A DNA stretch of 64,000 nucleotides from Lederbergia wuyishanensis (GCF_022900255.1 NZ_JALIRM010000001.1:124001-188000); one strand, 5' to 3'. Positions 35,712-45,588 are shown, counted from the stretch's first letter. Made by a program: numbers and translations. Notes: generated by a model not told the origin, from the sequence alone.

Positions 35712-36359
35712 GTGAACCACTGGGAACAATTTTTAGCTCCATATAAGCAAGCGATAGATGAATTGAAAATTAAATTAAAAGGCATGAGAGGCCAATTTGA
35801 ACAAGAACATATACATTCACCAATTGAGTTCGTAACTGGACGAGTTAAACCGATTGCGAGCATATTAGATAAAGCACAACAAAAGAATATTCCATTGGAC
35901 AAAATTGAATATGAAATGCAAGATATTGCTGGACTTAGAATGATGTGTCAATTTGTTGATGATATTGAAACAGTTGTAAAGCTACTGAGAAAGCGGAATG
36001 ATTTCCGAATTGTGGAAGAACGAAATTACATATCAAATAAAAAGCCAAGTGGATATAGATCTTATCATGTTGTTATAGAATATCCAGTCCAAACGATTAA
36101 TGGCGAGAAAAAAATATTAGCTGAAATCCAAATCCGTACACTTGCAATGAATTTTTGGGCTACGATAGAACACTCTTTGAACTATAAGTACAAAGGGCAA
36201 TTTCCAGAAGAGATTAATAAGAGGCTACAAGGTGCAGCTGAAGCAGCCTTTCGTTTAGATGAAGAAATGTCACAAATTAAAGAGGAAATTCAGGAAGCAC
36301 AAGTATATTTTACGAAAAATAAAGAAGCTGTTAAAAAGTTGGATAAGAGAACCGAATAG
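35712..36359 (+). CDS. yjbM: Small alarmone synthetase, RelQ/YjbM-like
   Basis: 215 residues, single SYNTH domain: [61 protein letters not shown], and [20 protein letters not shown]. These are the ATP- and GDP/GTP-binding residues of the small (p)ppGpp synthetases (SAS1/RelQ). GTG at 35712 has AGAGGTGA upstream and gives the family N-terminus; the in-frame ATG at 35511 is inside the dispersed repeat. It ends 34 bp before nadK, in the same operon. Confidence 0.94.
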   Translation: MNHWEQFLAPYKQAIDELKIKLKGMRGQFEQEHIHSPIEFVTGRVKPIASILDKAQQKNIPLDKIEYEMQDIAGLRMMCQFVDDIETVVKLLRKRNDFRIVEERNYISNKKPSGYRSYHVVIEYPVQTINGEKKILAEIQIRTLAMNFWATIEHSLNYKYKGQFPEEINKRLQGAAEAAFRLDEEMSQIKEEIQEAQVYFTKNKEAVKKLDKRTE

Positions 36360-36393
36360 GGAGAATTCATATTTGCATGAAAGGATGAGAATT

Positions 36394-37194
36394 GTGAAAT
36401 TTGCGATTACATCGAAAGGAAATCCAACATCCAATGCATTAATGCATAAAATGAGAATGTATTTGCAGGATTTTGATATGGTATATGATGAAGAACAGCC
36501 GGATATTGTTATTTCCGTTGGCGGAGATGGCACATTACTTTATGCTTTCCACCGCTATAGTTCGAGATTGGATAAAACTGCTTTCGTAGGGGTTCATACA
36601 GGACATTTAGGCTTTTACGCCGATTGGGTGCCGAGTGAGATTGAAAAACTGGTTATTGCCATTGCGAAAACACCATACCAAATTGTCGAATACCCATTGC
36701 TGGAAGTTTTAATTAGATACCGCCACGGTGGAAAAGAAACACGTTATTTAGGATTAAATGAATCTACAGTAAAGAGTATTGTGGGTACCCTTGTTATGGA
36801 TGTAGAGATTCGTGGTGATCATTTTGAGCGTTTCCGGGGTGATGGTTTATGTGTCTCTACCCCATCTGGAAGTACTGCATATAATAAAGCGCTAGGCGGG
36901 GCAATTATTCACCCATCACTTCATTCCATTCAGCTTGCTGAAATGGCATCGATCAATAACAAAGTTTTTCGAACGGTTGGCTCACCGCTCATTTTGCCAG
37001 AACACCATACTTTAGTCCTGAAGCCTGTCAAAACTTTTGATTTTCATGTAACTGTCGACCATTTAACAGTCATGCATCGTGATGTAAAATCGATTCAATT
37101 CCGTGTGGCAGAAGAAAAAATTCGTTTTGCTAGATTCCGTCCTTTCCCATTTTGGAAAAGGGTCCACGATTCATTTATTTCTGATGGTGATTAA
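36394..37194 (+). CDS. nadK: NAD kinase
   Basis: 266 residues. The diacylglycerol-kinase-type GGDGT is in [38 protein letters not shown] binds NAD. Makes NADP from NAD. GTG start at 36394 (AAAGGA 8 bp upstream; length equals the B. subtilis enzyme); an ATG at 36385 and a frame open to 36259 are not preferred. It is between the alarmone synthetase and the pseudouridine synthase, the conserved order in Bacillus. Confidence 0.95.
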   Translation: MKFAITSKGNPTSNALMHKMRMYLQDFDMVYDEEQPDIVISVGGDGTLLYAFHRYSSRLDKTAFVGVHTGHLGFYADWVPSEIEKLVIAIAKTPYQIVEYPLLEVLIRYRHGGKETRYLGLNESTVKSIVGTLVMDVEIRGDHFERFRGDGLCVSTPSGSTAYNKALGGAIIHPSLHSIQLAEMASINNKVFRTVGSPLILPEHHTLVLKPVKTFDFHVTVDHLTVMHRDVKSIQFRVAEEKIRFARFRPFPFWKRVHDSFISDGD

Positions 37195-37198
37195 TTAT

Positions 37199-38098
37199 AT
37201 GGATTACTACTCGTTAAAATGGACCATTGAAAAAGCAGATGCTGGGCAGATTATTAAAGAATTTTTATATACAAAAGGGATATCGAGAAGAGCATTAACA
37301 AACATCAAATTTACAGGCGGTTCGATAAAAGTAAATGGAGAAGAACAAAATGTCCGCTATCTTTTAAAGGAGTTTGATGTATTAATCGTTGATTTTCCTC
37401 CGGAAGAATTAAATGAAAGAATGAAAGGGGAGAATATTCCTCTTTCTATTTATTTCGAAGACCAAGATATTATTGTTCTAGAAAAGCCACCCTATATGAG
37501 CACTATTCCGTCACGTGAACACCCAACTGGAAGCCTTGCTAATGCACTCGTGTACTATTATGAGAGAACTAATAATACTTCAGCTATTCATATCGTAACA
37601 CGATTGGATAGGAATACATCGGGCTTAGTATTAATTGCTAAGCACCGTCATGCACATCATTTGCTAAGTTTGCAGCAACAAAATGGAAAGATTCAACGTT
37701 ATTATGAAGCTTTTGCAGAAAAAGCTTTTGATGAAATTTCCGGCTGTGTCGATGTCCCAATCGGAAGAAAACAATCCAGTATTATAGAAAGGGAAGTAAG
37801 GGAGGATGGCCAAAAGGCGGTTACTTATTTTGAAGTAATACGTAACTATCCTGAATTTTCCCATATAAGACTTAAGCTAGAGACGGGGAGGACTCATCAA
37901 ATTCGAGTGCATATGTCTTATTTAGGCCATCCCCTTCTTGGTGATGATTTATATGGTGGTAATCAAAAAATTATTGGGCGCCAAGCACTTCATTGCAGAG
38001 AATTATGTTTCGAGCATCCAATTACAAGAAAAGAATTGTCATTTATTGCTCCACTTCCTTTAGATATGGAAACAATTATTAAGAAAGAAAACGTGTAA
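37199..38098 (+). CDS. yjbO: RluA/RluD family pseudouridine synthase (YjbO-like)
   Basis: 299 residues. N-terminal S4-like domain ([21 protein letters not shown]), then the RluA catalytic motif [18 protein letters not shown] with the nucleophilic Asp. The C-terminal [21 protein letters not shown] is diagnostic. Target uridines in rRNA or tRNA cannot be read from sequence. ATG 37199 is 4 bp after the nadK stop. Its last 20 bp overlap the 3' end of the convergent prpE. Confidence 0.93.
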   Translation: MDYYSLKWTIEKADAGQIIKEFLYTKGISRRALTNIKFTGGSIKVNGEEQNVRYLLKEFDVLIVDFPPEELNERMKGENIPLSIYFEDQDIIVLEKPPYMSTIPSREHPTGSLANALVYYYERTNNTSAIHIVTRLDRNTSGLVLIAKHRHAHHLLSLQQQNGKIQRYYEAFAEKAFDEISGCVDVPIGRKQSSIIEREVREDGQKAVTYFEVIRNYPEFSHIRLKLETGRTHQIRVHMSYLGHPLLGDDLYGGNQKIIGRQALHCRELCFEHPITRKELSFIAPLPLDMETIIKKENV

Positions 38099-38825
38099 AT
38101 TTTTCAGCAACAAGCGGCATTGTTGATGGGACAGATTCAGTTATAAATTCAGGATAGCGCAAAGCCGTCAATTTGCCACCAAAGACGGCTCCTGTATCTA
38201 TATTTATCGTATTGCCAACTAAACGAGGCTCCTCGACAGGAGTATGTCCGTATACGATGAATGGCTTACCTTTATAGTTTTTCGCCCAATCACGCCGTAC
38301 TGGCATACCATTAGGGAGAGTTTCACCCGTTACATCTCCATATAAAACAAAGGATTTAACACTTTTATGTTGTTTACCAATATAATCTGCTCTTATTCCT
38401 GCGTGAGCAATAACCAACTTCTCATTATCTAGCACATAATGTAGAGGTGATTCCTCATAAAGTTCCATAAACATTCTCTTATATTGATTCTGTTCTTTAT
38501 GTGATAGGGCTTTTAGTTCAGCAACGGTTGTCTCAAGACCATGGGATATTTGCACATTCCTGCCGAGAAAATAACGATATAATTTATTGCAATGATTTCC
38601 AGGGACATAATAAGCTCCGTAATGTTTCCAAAGTGTCCAGACGATTTCTATCATTTTTAAAGAATCCGGCCCCCGGTCAGTAATATCGCCAACGAAGGCT
38701 AATTTTCTATTCTTAAGGCTAGGGACTCCTTTTTGCCACGAATAATCCATTTTTTCTGTTAAAGTAACAAATTCTTTGTAACAACCATGTATATCTCCAA
38801 TAATATCGATATTCAACTTATTCAC
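38079..38825 (-). CDS. prpE: Bis(5'-nucleosyl)-tetraphosphatase PrpE
   Basis: 248 residues, PPP-family metallophosphatase. [41 protein letters not shown] and VIAHAGIR are the metal and phosphate motifs GDxHG, GDxxDRG, GNH. PrpE hydrolyses Ap4A-type nucleotides and is linked with spore germination in B. subtilis. It converges on and overlaps yjbO. Confidence 0.93.
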   Translation of the reverse strand: MNKLNIDIIGDIHGCYKEFVTLTEKMDYSWQKGVPSLKNRKLAFVGDITDRGPDSLKMIEIVWTLWKHYGAYYVPGNHCNKLYRYFLGRNVQISHGLETTVAELKALSHKEQNQYKRMFMELYEESPLHYVLDNEKLVIAHAGIRADYIGKQHKSVKSFVLYGDVTGETLPNGMPVRRDWAKNYKGKPFIVYGHTPVEEPRLVGNTINIDTGAVFGGKLTALRYPEFITESVPSTMPLVAEKFTRFLS

Positions 38826-38840
38826 CCTATTTCATTTTTT

Positions 38841-38996
38841 TTGAGCTTTGTTGATGAGAAAGGTCGAAACTCCAACTGTAAAAAATTCACACCTCACAGG
38901 TACGATGACGCTGAAGAGTATTTGTTGTCATCAAAAAGAGAGCAACTGGAACGGGAAGCGTTGTATTTTTATTATGAAAGAAATCGAATATTGTAA
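38841..38996 (+). CDS. Doubtful small ORF (51 aa)
   Basis: A TTG-initiated frame ending DDAEEYLLSSKREQLEREAL then YFYYERNRIL. The composition looks protein-like, helical and charged, but there is no Shine-Dalgarno site and the 5' limit is arbitrary; the frame is open back to 38787 inside prpE. It could be a real short gene with an unusual start or a remnant. Confidence 0.28.
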   Translation: MSFVDEKGRNSNCKKFTPHRYDDAEEYLLSSKREQLEREALYFYYERNRIL

Positions 38997-39076
38997 TACT
39001 TTCTTTTGATTATGTAGCGACAAAAGTAAACAGATTTGTTAGGATAGTGTAGACAAAAGGGAAGGAGGAGTCAATC

Positions 39077-40450
39077 ATGGACAATATAATTGAAACAAAT
39101 GGCCAAATAAATGAAGAACTTCTCATTAAAACAATAGAAGATGATAACATTCTTGGATTTCGAGAGGAGTTCATGACTCTTCACCCGTATGATCAAGCAC
39201 AATTTTTTTTCAGATTATCTTCAGATGAACGTATAAAAGTTTACAATTTTTTATCTCCTAAAGAGCTTGCTGATTTTTTCGAGATGCTTGAAATTGAGGA
39301 TTATGAATATAAAAGTATTTTAGCAGAAATGGATCCTAAATATGCGGCTGACATGCTTGCCAACATGTTTACTGATAATGCCGTTGATGTTTTAAATAAC
39401 TTGGATAAAGATCAGACTGCCAGTTATTTATCCATAATGGACCACGTTGCTGCTCAAGAAATAAAAGGATTACTTCATTATGAGGAATATACCGCTGGAA
39501 GTATTATGACGACTGAATATATTGCAATTTCTGCAAATCAAACAGTCCGCTCCGCGATGTATATTTTAAAGAAGGAAGCACCAAAAGCCGAAACCATTTA
39601 TTATGTTTATGTAGTAGACGAGGATGGAAGACTTGTGGGTGTAATCTCTTTACGTGATTTAATCATTAGCAGCGATGATACTATGATTTCAGACATTATG
39701 TTTGATCGGATTGTTTCTATTTCTGTTAGTGCAGATCAGGAGGAAGCTGCTAAACAAATGAGAGACTACGATTTACTTGCACTACCTGTTGTCGATTTTC
39801 AAAATCATTTACTTGGAATTATTACAGTTGACGATATTATTGACGTTATTGATGAAGAGGCTTCCGATGATTATTCTAAGCTTGCAGGGGTTTCTGATAT
39901 GGATACGATTGATAAAAACCCATTTGCAGCAGCAAAAAAAAGATTACCATGGTTAATCATATTGTTGTTTTTAGGTATGTTTACTGCAAGTCTAATCGGC
40001 AGATTTGAAGACACTTTAAGTAAAGTTCCTATCGTAGCTGTTTTTATTCCACTAATTGCAGGGATGGCTGGTAATACAGGTACTCAAGCATTGGCGGTTG
40101 CTGTTCGAGGAATTGCTACTGGTGAACTAGTTGAATCAAGTAAATTAAAACTAATTCTCAGGGAATCGGGCACAGGTTTAATAACCGGAACTATTTGTGG
40201 ATTGTTGGTAGCATTGATCGTATTTGTATGGAAAGGTGAATTATTACTAGGATTTCTTGTTGGTATTGCTATACTTGCATCACTATTTGTTGCCACATTG
40301 GCAGGATCTCTTGTTCCTCTAATTATGCATAAATTCAAAATTGATCCCGCTGTTGCATCAGGTCCTTTTATTACAACTATGAATGATATTACATCTATCC
40401 TTATCTATTTTGGTTTAGCCACGATGTTCATGAGTTATTTAATTCATTAA
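39077..40450 (+). CDS. mgtE: Magnesium transporter MgtE
   Basis: 457 residues. N-domain (LHPYDQAQFFFRLSSDERI ... EMDPKYAADMLANM), two CBS domains (EEYTAGSIMTTEYIAISANQ; DIMFDRIVSISVSADQEEAA), the plug helix, and five membrane helices with VFIPLIAGMAGNTGTQALAV as the pore segment. The CBS and N domains gate the channel by sensing Mg2+. No M-box riboswitch is recognisable upstream. GGGAAGGAGGAG precedes the ATG. Confidence 0.95.
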   Translation: MDNIIETNGQINEELLIKTIEDDNILGFREEFMTLHPYDQAQFFFRLSSDERIKVYNFLSPKELADFFEMLEIEDYEYKSILAEMDPKYAADMLANMFTDNAVDVLNNLDKDQTASYLSIMDHVAAQEIKGLLHYEEYTAGSIMTTEYIAISANQTVRSAMYILKKEAPKAETIYYVYVVDEDGRLVGVISLRDLIISSDDTMISDIMFDRIVSISVSADQEEAAKQMRDYDLLALPVVDFQNHLLGIITVDDIIDVIDEEASDDYSKLAGVSDMDTIDKNPFAAAKKRLPWLIILLFLGMFTASLIGRFEDTLSKVPIVAVFIPLIAGMAGNTGTQALAVAVRGIATGELVESSKLKLILRESGTGLITGTICGLLVALIVFVWKGELLLGFLVGIAILASLFVATLAGSLVPLIMHKFKIDPAVASGPFITTMNDITSILIYFGLATMFMSYLIH

Positions 40451-40488
40451 TATATCTTCAGGATATTCTTGGAAAGTTGGTACACATC

Positions 40489-42339
40489 ATGGGTCAAGAA
40501 TCATCTTTGTTATCATTAGTCATTGTATTAGTCGTTGCATTTTTTACACCGCTTGTATTACATCGTTTTCGTCTGACATTTATGCCAGTGGTAATAGCAG
40601 AAATAATTATGGGACTTATTATTGGAAAGAGCGGATTGAATCTAATACATGAAGGTACGTGGTTGAACACTCTCTCAACACTAGGCTTTATCTTCCTAAT
40701 GTTTTTAAGTGGGGTAGAAATTGATTTCTCTGCGTTCAAAGCTAGTAAAAAGAAAATAGTTTTGCCTAATGGAAAAACAGAACCAAATCGCCTTATCATT
40801 TCTACAGTAATATTTATTGGTATATTTATTTTATCGATTGGCCTCTCTTTTCTATTTGTGAAAATGGGTCTGATTGATAATGTGTTTTTGATGACTTTGA
40901 TTATTTCAACGATATCACTTGGAGTTGTTGTTCCTACTCTAAAAGAAGCGAATATCATGAAAACGGGAATTGGGCAGATCATTCTCCTTACAGCAGTTAT
41001 TGCTGATCTTGTTACAATGATTCTACTAGCCGTTTTTGTATCTGTTTCCGGAAATAGCCAAGGTAATATGTGGTTATTACTCATTTTATTTGCTGCTGGG
41101 ATTATTTTGTATTTTTTCGGGAGACGTTTCAAAAATCGTGCAATTATGGAAAGATTATCTGAAGGTACTGTTCAAATTGGCACGAGAGCAATTTTTACAT
41201 TAATCATCGTCTTAGTCGCATTATCTGAATCAGTAGGTGCCGAAAATATTCTTGGGGCGTTTTTAGCAGGTACTCTCGTCTCTTTATTGAATCCTAAGCA
41301 AGAAATGGTTAGGCAATTGGATTCTTTTGGATATGGTTTTTTAATTCCTATCTTCTTTGTAATGGTCGGAGTTGAACTTGATTTATGGTCTCTATTTAAG
41401 GATAAAAATTTGTTAGCATTGATTCCATTATTATTGATAGCACTATTAGCTTCAAAAATCTTTCCAGTTTTTATTTTGAGAAAATGGTATGATACGAAAA
41501 CAGTACTCGCTTCAGCGTTCTTGCTTACTTCAACATTGTCCCTAGTTATTGCAGCTGCAAAAATAGCAGAGAGAATTGAGGTAATAACACCCGAAATGAG
41601 TGGCACGTTTATCTTGGTTGCGGTTATTTCGTGTATTTTTACACCGATTTTCTTTAGAAAGTGGTTTCCGAAAGAAATTACAAATGAACGAAAGCTTACT
41701 GTAGCTTTAATTGGAGCAAATCAACTGACTCTTCCTGTATCTAAGGAGTTAAATGAGGAGCATTTTAAATGCACTGTTTTCCATAAAAGAATGGATAAAC
41801 CAGATACTCAAAATGGTGATACTGCATTTAATATTGTCGAAGTTGCTGGTTATGAAAGCGAGGAGCTCGAAAAAGCTGGAGTTTTCGATTCAGATATTAT
41901 CTTTATTTCTACTGGGGATGAAAAGCTGAATGAAGCTCTGGCATACGAAGGAAAGGCCCTTGGGACTGAAAGAGTAATTGCTAGAATTGAAACACCACAA
42001 GTAGTAAAGCAATTGAAAGAAAATGATATTGAAGTATTTTCAACTATTTTGTCTACAACCTCATTATTAAAAGCTCTGTTAGAATCACCAAATATTGCTC
42101 AAATCATGACTAACGGTGAAACAGCTTTATACGAAATAGAAATGTTGAACAGACAGTATGCAAATATGACTTTACGAGAATTCCCTTTTCTTGGTGATGT
42201 AATTATTGTAAGAATATTTAGAGGGAAGGATTCACTCGTTCCCCATGGAGACACAGAACTTCAAATGGAGGACCGCCTGATTGTTACTGGATCAAAGGAG
42301 TTTGTTGATCACCTGACGAAGGAACTTCAATACCAATAG
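40489..42339 (+). CDS. yjbQ: CPA2 cation:proton antiporter with RCK domain (YjbQ-like)
   Basis: 616 residues. Residues ~1-385: about twelve membrane helices of the Kef/CPA2 type (FTPLVLHRFRLTFMPVVIAE, GVEIDFSAFK, AVIADLVTMILLAV, ILGAFLAGTLVSLL). From ~405: a TrkA-N/RCK domain (LTVALIGANQLTLPVS) and a TrkA-C domain with the end DTELQMEDRLIVTGSKEF. Probable K+ or Na+/H+ antiport. ATG 40489 preferred; an in-frame TTG at 40477 is possible. It follows mgtE by about 35 bp. Confidence 0.9.
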   Translation: MGQESSLLSLVIVLVVAFFTPLVLHRFRLTFMPVVIAEIIMGLIIGKSGLNLIHEGTWLNTLSTLGFIFLMFLSGVEIDFSAFKASKKKIVLPNGKTEPNRLIISTVIFIGIFILSIGLSFLFVKMGLIDNVFLMTLIISTISLGVVVPTLKEANIMKTGIGQIILLTAVIADLVTMILLAVFVSVSGNSQGNMWLLLILFAAGIILYFFGRRFKNRAIMERLSEGTVQIGTRAIFTLIIVLVALSESVGAENILGAFLAGTLVSLLNPKQEMVRQLDSFGYGFLIPIFFVMVGVELDLWSLFKDKNLLALIPLLLIALLASKIFPVFILRKWYDTKTVLASAFLLTSTLSLVIAAAKIAERIEVITPEMSGTFILVAVISCIFTPIFFRKWFPKEITNERKLTVALIGANQLTLPVSKELNEEHFKCTVFHKRMDKPDTQNGDTAFNIVEVAGYESEELEKAGVFDSDIIFISTGDEKLNEALAYEGKALGTERVIARIETPQVVKQLKENDIEVFSTILSTTSLLKALLESPNIAQIMTNGETALYEIEMLNRQYANMTLREFPFLGDVIIVRIFRGKDSLVPHGDTELQMEDRLIVTGSKEFVDHLTKELQYQ

Positions 42340-42357
42340 AATGGACCATTTTAATCC

Positions 42358-42403
42358 TTTACAATAATCAAAGTTATCATGTATGATTAGGACTAGGTAC
42401 TAA
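42358..42403 (+). promoter_or_regulatory. SigA promoter with FapR operator for fabI
   Basis: -35 TTTACA (42358-42363), 18 bp, -10 TATGAT (42382-42387); TTAGGACTAGGTACTAA (42387-42403) is an excellent inverted FapR box and matches the fabH box in reverse orientation. Confidence 0.85.
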
Positions 42404-42446
42404 TATCTTGTTAAAACTTTTTGATCTGATAAAAGGGGATGAATTC

Positions 42447-43229
42447 ATGAGTCTTTCTTTAAAAGGAAAAACATATGTTGTAATGGGTGTAGCTAATAAA
42501 CGTAGTATCGCCTGGGGAATAGCTCGTTCCCTTCACAACGCTGGGGCAAAATTGATCTTTACATATGCTGGAGAGCGTCTAGAAAAAAGTGTTCGTGAAC
42601 TAGCTGATTCATTAGAAGGGGAACAATCCCTCGTATTACCTTGTGATATTACGAATGATGAAGAGATTGAACAATGCTTTAGTCAAATTAAAGAAGCTGC
42701 TGGTCCTATCCACGGTATTGCGCATTGTATTGCATTTGCAAATAAAGAGGAATTAAGTGGCGACTATTTAAATGTAACAAGAGATGGTTTTTTATTAGCT
42801 CATAATATAAGTGCTTATTCACTTTCTGCTGTAGCGAAAGCAGTTCATAAGCTAGACATCATGTCTGAAGGAGGCAGCATTGTTACATTGACTTACCTTG
42901 GCGGGGAGCGTGTCGTAACAAATTATAACGTTATGGGCGTTGCCAAAGCTTCACTTGATGCAAGTGTTAAATATTTAGCAAGTGACTTGGGTAAGTATGG
43001 GATCAGAGTCAACTCTATTTCAGCAGGTCCGATCAGAACTCTATCTGCTAAAGGAATCAGTGACTTTAATAGCATCCTAAAAGATATCGAAGAAAAAGCG
43101 CCGCTTCGTAGAACTACTACACCTGAAGAGGTTGGAGATACAGCATTGTTCTTATTCAGTGATCTGTCCCGTGGAATTACAGGGGAAAACATTCACGTAG
43201 ATTCTGGGTTCCATATTTTAGCAATCTAA
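42447..43229 (+). CDS. fabI: Enoyl-ACP reductase FabI
   Basis: 260 residues, NADH/NADPH-dependent last step of fatty-acid elongation and the triclosan target. VVMGVANKRSIAWGIARSLH is the cofactor motif; the catalytic pair Tyr-x6-Lys is TNYNVMGVAKASLDAS; VNSISAGPIRTLSAKGI is the substrate loop. ATG at 42447 behind AAAAGGGGATG. The FapR operator upstream ties it to fabH-fabF. Confidence 0.96.
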   Translation: MSLSLKGKTYVVMGVANKRSIAWGIARSLHNAGAKLIFTYAGERLEKSVRELADSLEGEQSLVLPCDITNDEEIEQCFSQIKEAAGPIHGIAHCIAFANKEELSGDYLNVTRDGFLLAHNISAYSLSAVAKAVHKLDIMSEGGSIVTLTYLGGERVVTNYNVMGVAKASLDASVKYLASDLGKYGIRVNSISAGPIRTLSAKGISDFNSILKDIEEKAPLRRTTTPEEVGDTALFLFSDLSRGITGENIHVDSGFHILAI

Positions 43230-43233
43230 TTAA

Positions 43234-43272
43234 TAAGCGGTTGTCACTCTTGTTGTGGCAGCTGTTTTTATT
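43234..43272 (+). terminator. Terminator after fabI
   Basis: GTTGTCAC/GTGGCAGC stem with G-T pairs, then TGTTTTTATTTTTT. Confidence 0.75.
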
Positions 43273-43389
43273 TTTTAGAACTTGAAAAAAATATGTAACG
43301 GTTTGTAATCCGATCATACTTAATAACGCTATATTTAAGAATTTAGTATAGATATTAAATAGAACTACTTGAATTTCAAATTTCTTAGA

Positions 43390-43580
43390 GAATGGTGTCT
43401 TAATTCACGGCGAAGTATTATAAAAACCTTATTTAATAGGGAATCCGGTCTTAATTCCCGATGAATTCTATTTTGGTAGTGAATCCCTGTCTTAATTTAC
43501 AATGAATCAACATGAAAACATGATTTCATAGAAATTTCTACAAATATCCACGTTGAAAATAATTCAAACTCAATGATATG
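43390..43580. repeat. Array of degenerate 40-51-bp units
   Basis: Between fabI and cotO. Units begin GAATGGTGTCTTAATTCACG (43390), GAATCCGGTCTTAATTCCCG (43441) and GAATCCCTGTCTTAATTTAC (43481), each followed by a GATGAAT-like motif. Lengths are 51, 40 and 51 bp. A weaker unit may start at 43580 (GAATCCCC). No ORF. The junction GTGAATCCCTGTC recalls GTGAAGCCCTCTGTC in the 15-kb array. Confidence 0.5.
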
Positions 43581-43635
43581 AATCCCCACAAAATCAAATG
43601 AATATGGCGTATCATTCCAATTTGTTCTTTAGGAA

Positions 43636-43662
43636 ACCTTAGGCTCCTGCTTGCATACATAT
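43636..43662 (+). promoter_or_regulatory. Possible SigK promoter of cotO
   Basis: AC-N16-CATACATAT. The CATA and spacing fit; the last two -10 bases are AT instead of TA, so the match is partial. Confidence 0.45.
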
Positions 43663-43695
43663 AAAACGAAGTAAGAAGAACGGAGGTGCTCTTTC

Positions 43696-44301
43696 ATGGA
43701 GAATAAGAATGAAGGAAATAAAGAGGAGCCTTTACTATATATCCACCAGCCGAAATTTAATAAACCCGGTAGAAGTATGCAGGATCATTACTTATCTGAA
43801 GACTTACCAGAAGAGGTTCAAGTAGATAGAAATTTAACGCAAAATAGGCAGAAAAAGCATTTATTTACTCTTCCTCCTCTAGAAAATGAAAAGGTTATTG
43901 AGGTAGTGGAGGAAATTCAAGAGGAAGCAAAAAATGAAACACAAAATGAAACAGAGGTAGAGACACAGGGGGAAGTACAAGAAGAAAATCAGGGTGAAGA
44001 AAAGAAGACGATTTCTGCAGCTGATTATTTTCGGCGAAACGCTGCAACAACTAAAAGAAAAAGTTGGAACCTCACACCAGTAAAAACTTTTAGGGACATG
44101 TCCATCCCGGAGAAATTGCAATACTTATCAGGATTTCCAAGCAGTCAACAGCCATACTCTTGTGAATTTATTACTGAGAAGGAACAATATAGAGGTACAT
44201 TAAGTAAGTATGATAACAATCAAATTTTTGTCAAAAACTTTCAAGGTGACATTGAAGAAGTAGATGTTAAAGATTTACAAGCAATAAAAATAATATTGTG
44301 A
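43696..44301 (+). CDS. cotO: Spore coat protein CotO
   Basis: 201 residues. A low-complexity, very acidic middle (~70-110, rich in Glu and Gln) joins an N-terminal part with EPLLYIHQPKF to a conserved C-terminal CotO domain: KTFRDMSIPEKLQYLSGFPS, CEFITEKEQYRGTL and VDVKDLQAIKI. CotO is an outer-coat morphogenetic protein acting with CotH. The position after fabI matches yjbX/cotO in B. subtilis. Convergent with the cotY/Z gene. Confidence 0.85.
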   Translation: MENKNEGNKEEPLLYIHQPKFNKPGRSMQDHYLSEDLPEEVQVDRNLTQNRQKKHLFTLPPLENEKVIEVVEEIQEEAKNETQNETEVETQGEVQEENQGEEKKTISAADYFRRNAATTKRKSWNLTPVKTFRDMSIPEKLQYLSGFPSSQQPYSCEFITEKEQYRGTLSKYDNNQIFVKNFQGDIEEVDVKDLQAIKIIL

Positions 44302-44304
44302 AAT

Positions 44305-44330
44305 GAAATGGGGCAAATTCGCCCCATTTC
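44305..44330. terminator. Hairpin between cotO and cotY/Z
   Basis: Perfect 10-bp stem GAAATGGGGC/GCCCCATTTC with a 6-nt loop between convergent coat genes; T-run on the + side is poor. Confidence 0.7.
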
Positions 44331-44334
44331 ACTA

Positions 44335-44865
44335 TCATACTTCACAAATTCCAAGATTAACATCTGCGATACATTGAACAGCGCAGAAGCAATGTAAGTC
44401 AACTGTGATACAGCTGTTACTTGAAGCCCAATTATTTACAGAACAAAGTGCGTCATAGCTAAGTGTTCCGTTAGGGAATAAGTTAACGACTGTTGTATCT
44501 TTTAAAGGAACTAACACACGTAATGTGGCGCAGCAATTATCAAAAATGTCTTCAACTCTGAAAAATACTGATACACATTTTCCAGCAGTACCTTTAAATA
44601 ATGCTTTAAATAAGTCTCCGTTTTTATTAGTTAAAGTAAAAACACGAGTATCCGAACGATGACGGGCAGGAAGTGCTAATTCACCTAGAGGTTCTACAAA
44701 GCAGTTGGATGTACAAGCAAGACATTCTTCTTCGACTGCTTCATCTTGTATGTCCTTAATTGCACGGACTACTTGACATACGCAGTTCAGCTGACATCCG
44801 CAACCTGAACCAGAATGAGAACCAGTGTTATGCACTTCACTTGATTCCATCTCTTCAAAAGTCAT
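44335..44865 (-). CDS. cotZ: Cysteine-rich spore coat protein, CotY/CotZ family
   Basis: 176 residues with many Cys: CGCQLNCVCQVVRAI, EECLACTSNCF, FDNCCATLRVL, and DLHCFCAVQCIADVNLGICE. These are the hallmarks of CotY/CotZ, crust/exosporium proteins that crosslink by disulfides into two-dimensional arrays. ATG 44865 has GGAGG 8 bp upstream; the ATG at 44898 has no site. Only one copy is present, versus the cotVWXYZ cluster of B. subtilis. Confidence 0.9.
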   Translation of the reverse strand: MTFEEMESSEVHNTGSHSGSGCGCQLNCVCQVVRAIKDIQDEAVEEECLACTSNCFVEPLGELALPARHRSDTRVFTLTNKNGDLFKALFKGTAGKCVSVFFRVEDIFDNCCATLRVLVPLKDTTVVNLFPNGTLSYDALCSVNNWASSNSCITVDLHCFCAVQCIADVNLGICEV

Positions 44866-44985
44866 GGATTTTTCCTCCTTATCTTTAAATTGATTCATTT
44901 ACACTACTAACATATTAGGTAAATGCCAAATGAGTTACGGACAGACGCCCCATTTTGGGAAAATAGGCAGGTTAGGAGCTGAGAA

Positions 44986-45342
44986 ATGGATATTTCTTGG
45001 ATTAAATTCGTATTGGTAAGTCTAGCTATATTTCGCATAACAAGATTAATTGTTTTTGACCAAATTACTGCATTTATTAGGGCTCCGTTTTTAATGGAAT
45101 ATGAACAAACAAATTTATTAGGGGAGAAAGAATCTTATTTAGTTCCGCGCGAAAGTGGACTCAGAGGCTGGATTGGGAAGCTGATAAGTTGTTATTGGTG
45201 CACTGGAGTATGGACGGCAGCAGCTGTTGTATTTTTTCAGTGGAAATTTCCAGTCATTGTAGATCCCATCATCCTTGTTTTTGGGTTGGCAGGTATGGCA
45301 GCCATTATTGAAACGATAGTCCAAAATCTAATATCAGACTAA
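44986..45342 (+). CDS. yjcA: DUF1360 sporulation membrane protein, YjcA-like
   Basis: 118 residues. WIKFVLVSLAIFRITRLIVF and the motif LISCYWCTGVWTAA are typical of DUF1360. Two or three membrane segments. YjcA is a sporulation gene of unknown role in B. subtilis. TTAGGAGCTGAG precedes the ATG. Located between cotZ and the small gene below, as in the B. subtilis order. Confidence 0.85.
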   Translation: MDISWIKFVLVSLAIFRITRLIVFDQITAFIRAPFLMEYEQTNLLGEKESYLVPRESGLRGWIGKLISCYWCTGVWTAAAVVFFQWKFPVIVDPIILVFGLAGMAAIIETIVQNLISD

Positions 45343-45359
45343 ATTGGCCCTTTTTAAAA

Positions 45360-45387
45360 ACAAATCCTGAATACATTTCATAAAATA
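45360..45387 (+). promoter_or_regulatory. Predicted SigK promoter of the 33-aa gene
   Basis: AC (45360-45361), 17 bp, CATAAAATA (45379-45387): full agreement with AC-N16/17-CATANNNTA. Confidence 0.65.
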
Positions 45388-45424
45388 TAAAAGTTAGATT
45401 CTAAAATAATCAGGAAGTGATTAA

Positions 45425-45526
45425 ATGCAAAGACCACCTAGAAGGCCGAGACCAATTACACCAACACGACCAACTAAATCTGGTTGTGGCTGTGGCAGAC
45501 CGATAAAAAAGCCAAGAAGTTATTAA
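45425..45526 (+). CDS. Small Arg/Pro-rich peptide (33 aa), probable spore protein
   Basis: A 33-residue product: MQRPPRRPRPITPTRPTKSG then CGCGRPIKKPRSY. GGAAGTGA lies 5-6 bp before the ATG, a perfect SigK-type promoter lies about 38 bp upstream and a strong terminator follows, so it is a complete gene unit. Basic, Pro-rich, with a CGCG motif able to crosslink; a coat component is likely (inference). Too short to place in a family. Confidence 0.65.
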   Translation: MQRPPRRPRPITPTRPTKSGCGCGRPIKKPRSY

Positions 45527-45544
45527 ATTGAATAACATAAGTGA

Positions 45545-45588
45545 AAAATAGGGATGACTCAACAGAAGAGTTATCCCTATTTTGTTTT
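45545..45588 (+). terminator. Terminator after the 33-aa gene
   Basis: AAAATAGGGAT-ACTC pairs with GAGT-ATCCCTATTTT; T-run follows. Confidence 0.88.
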
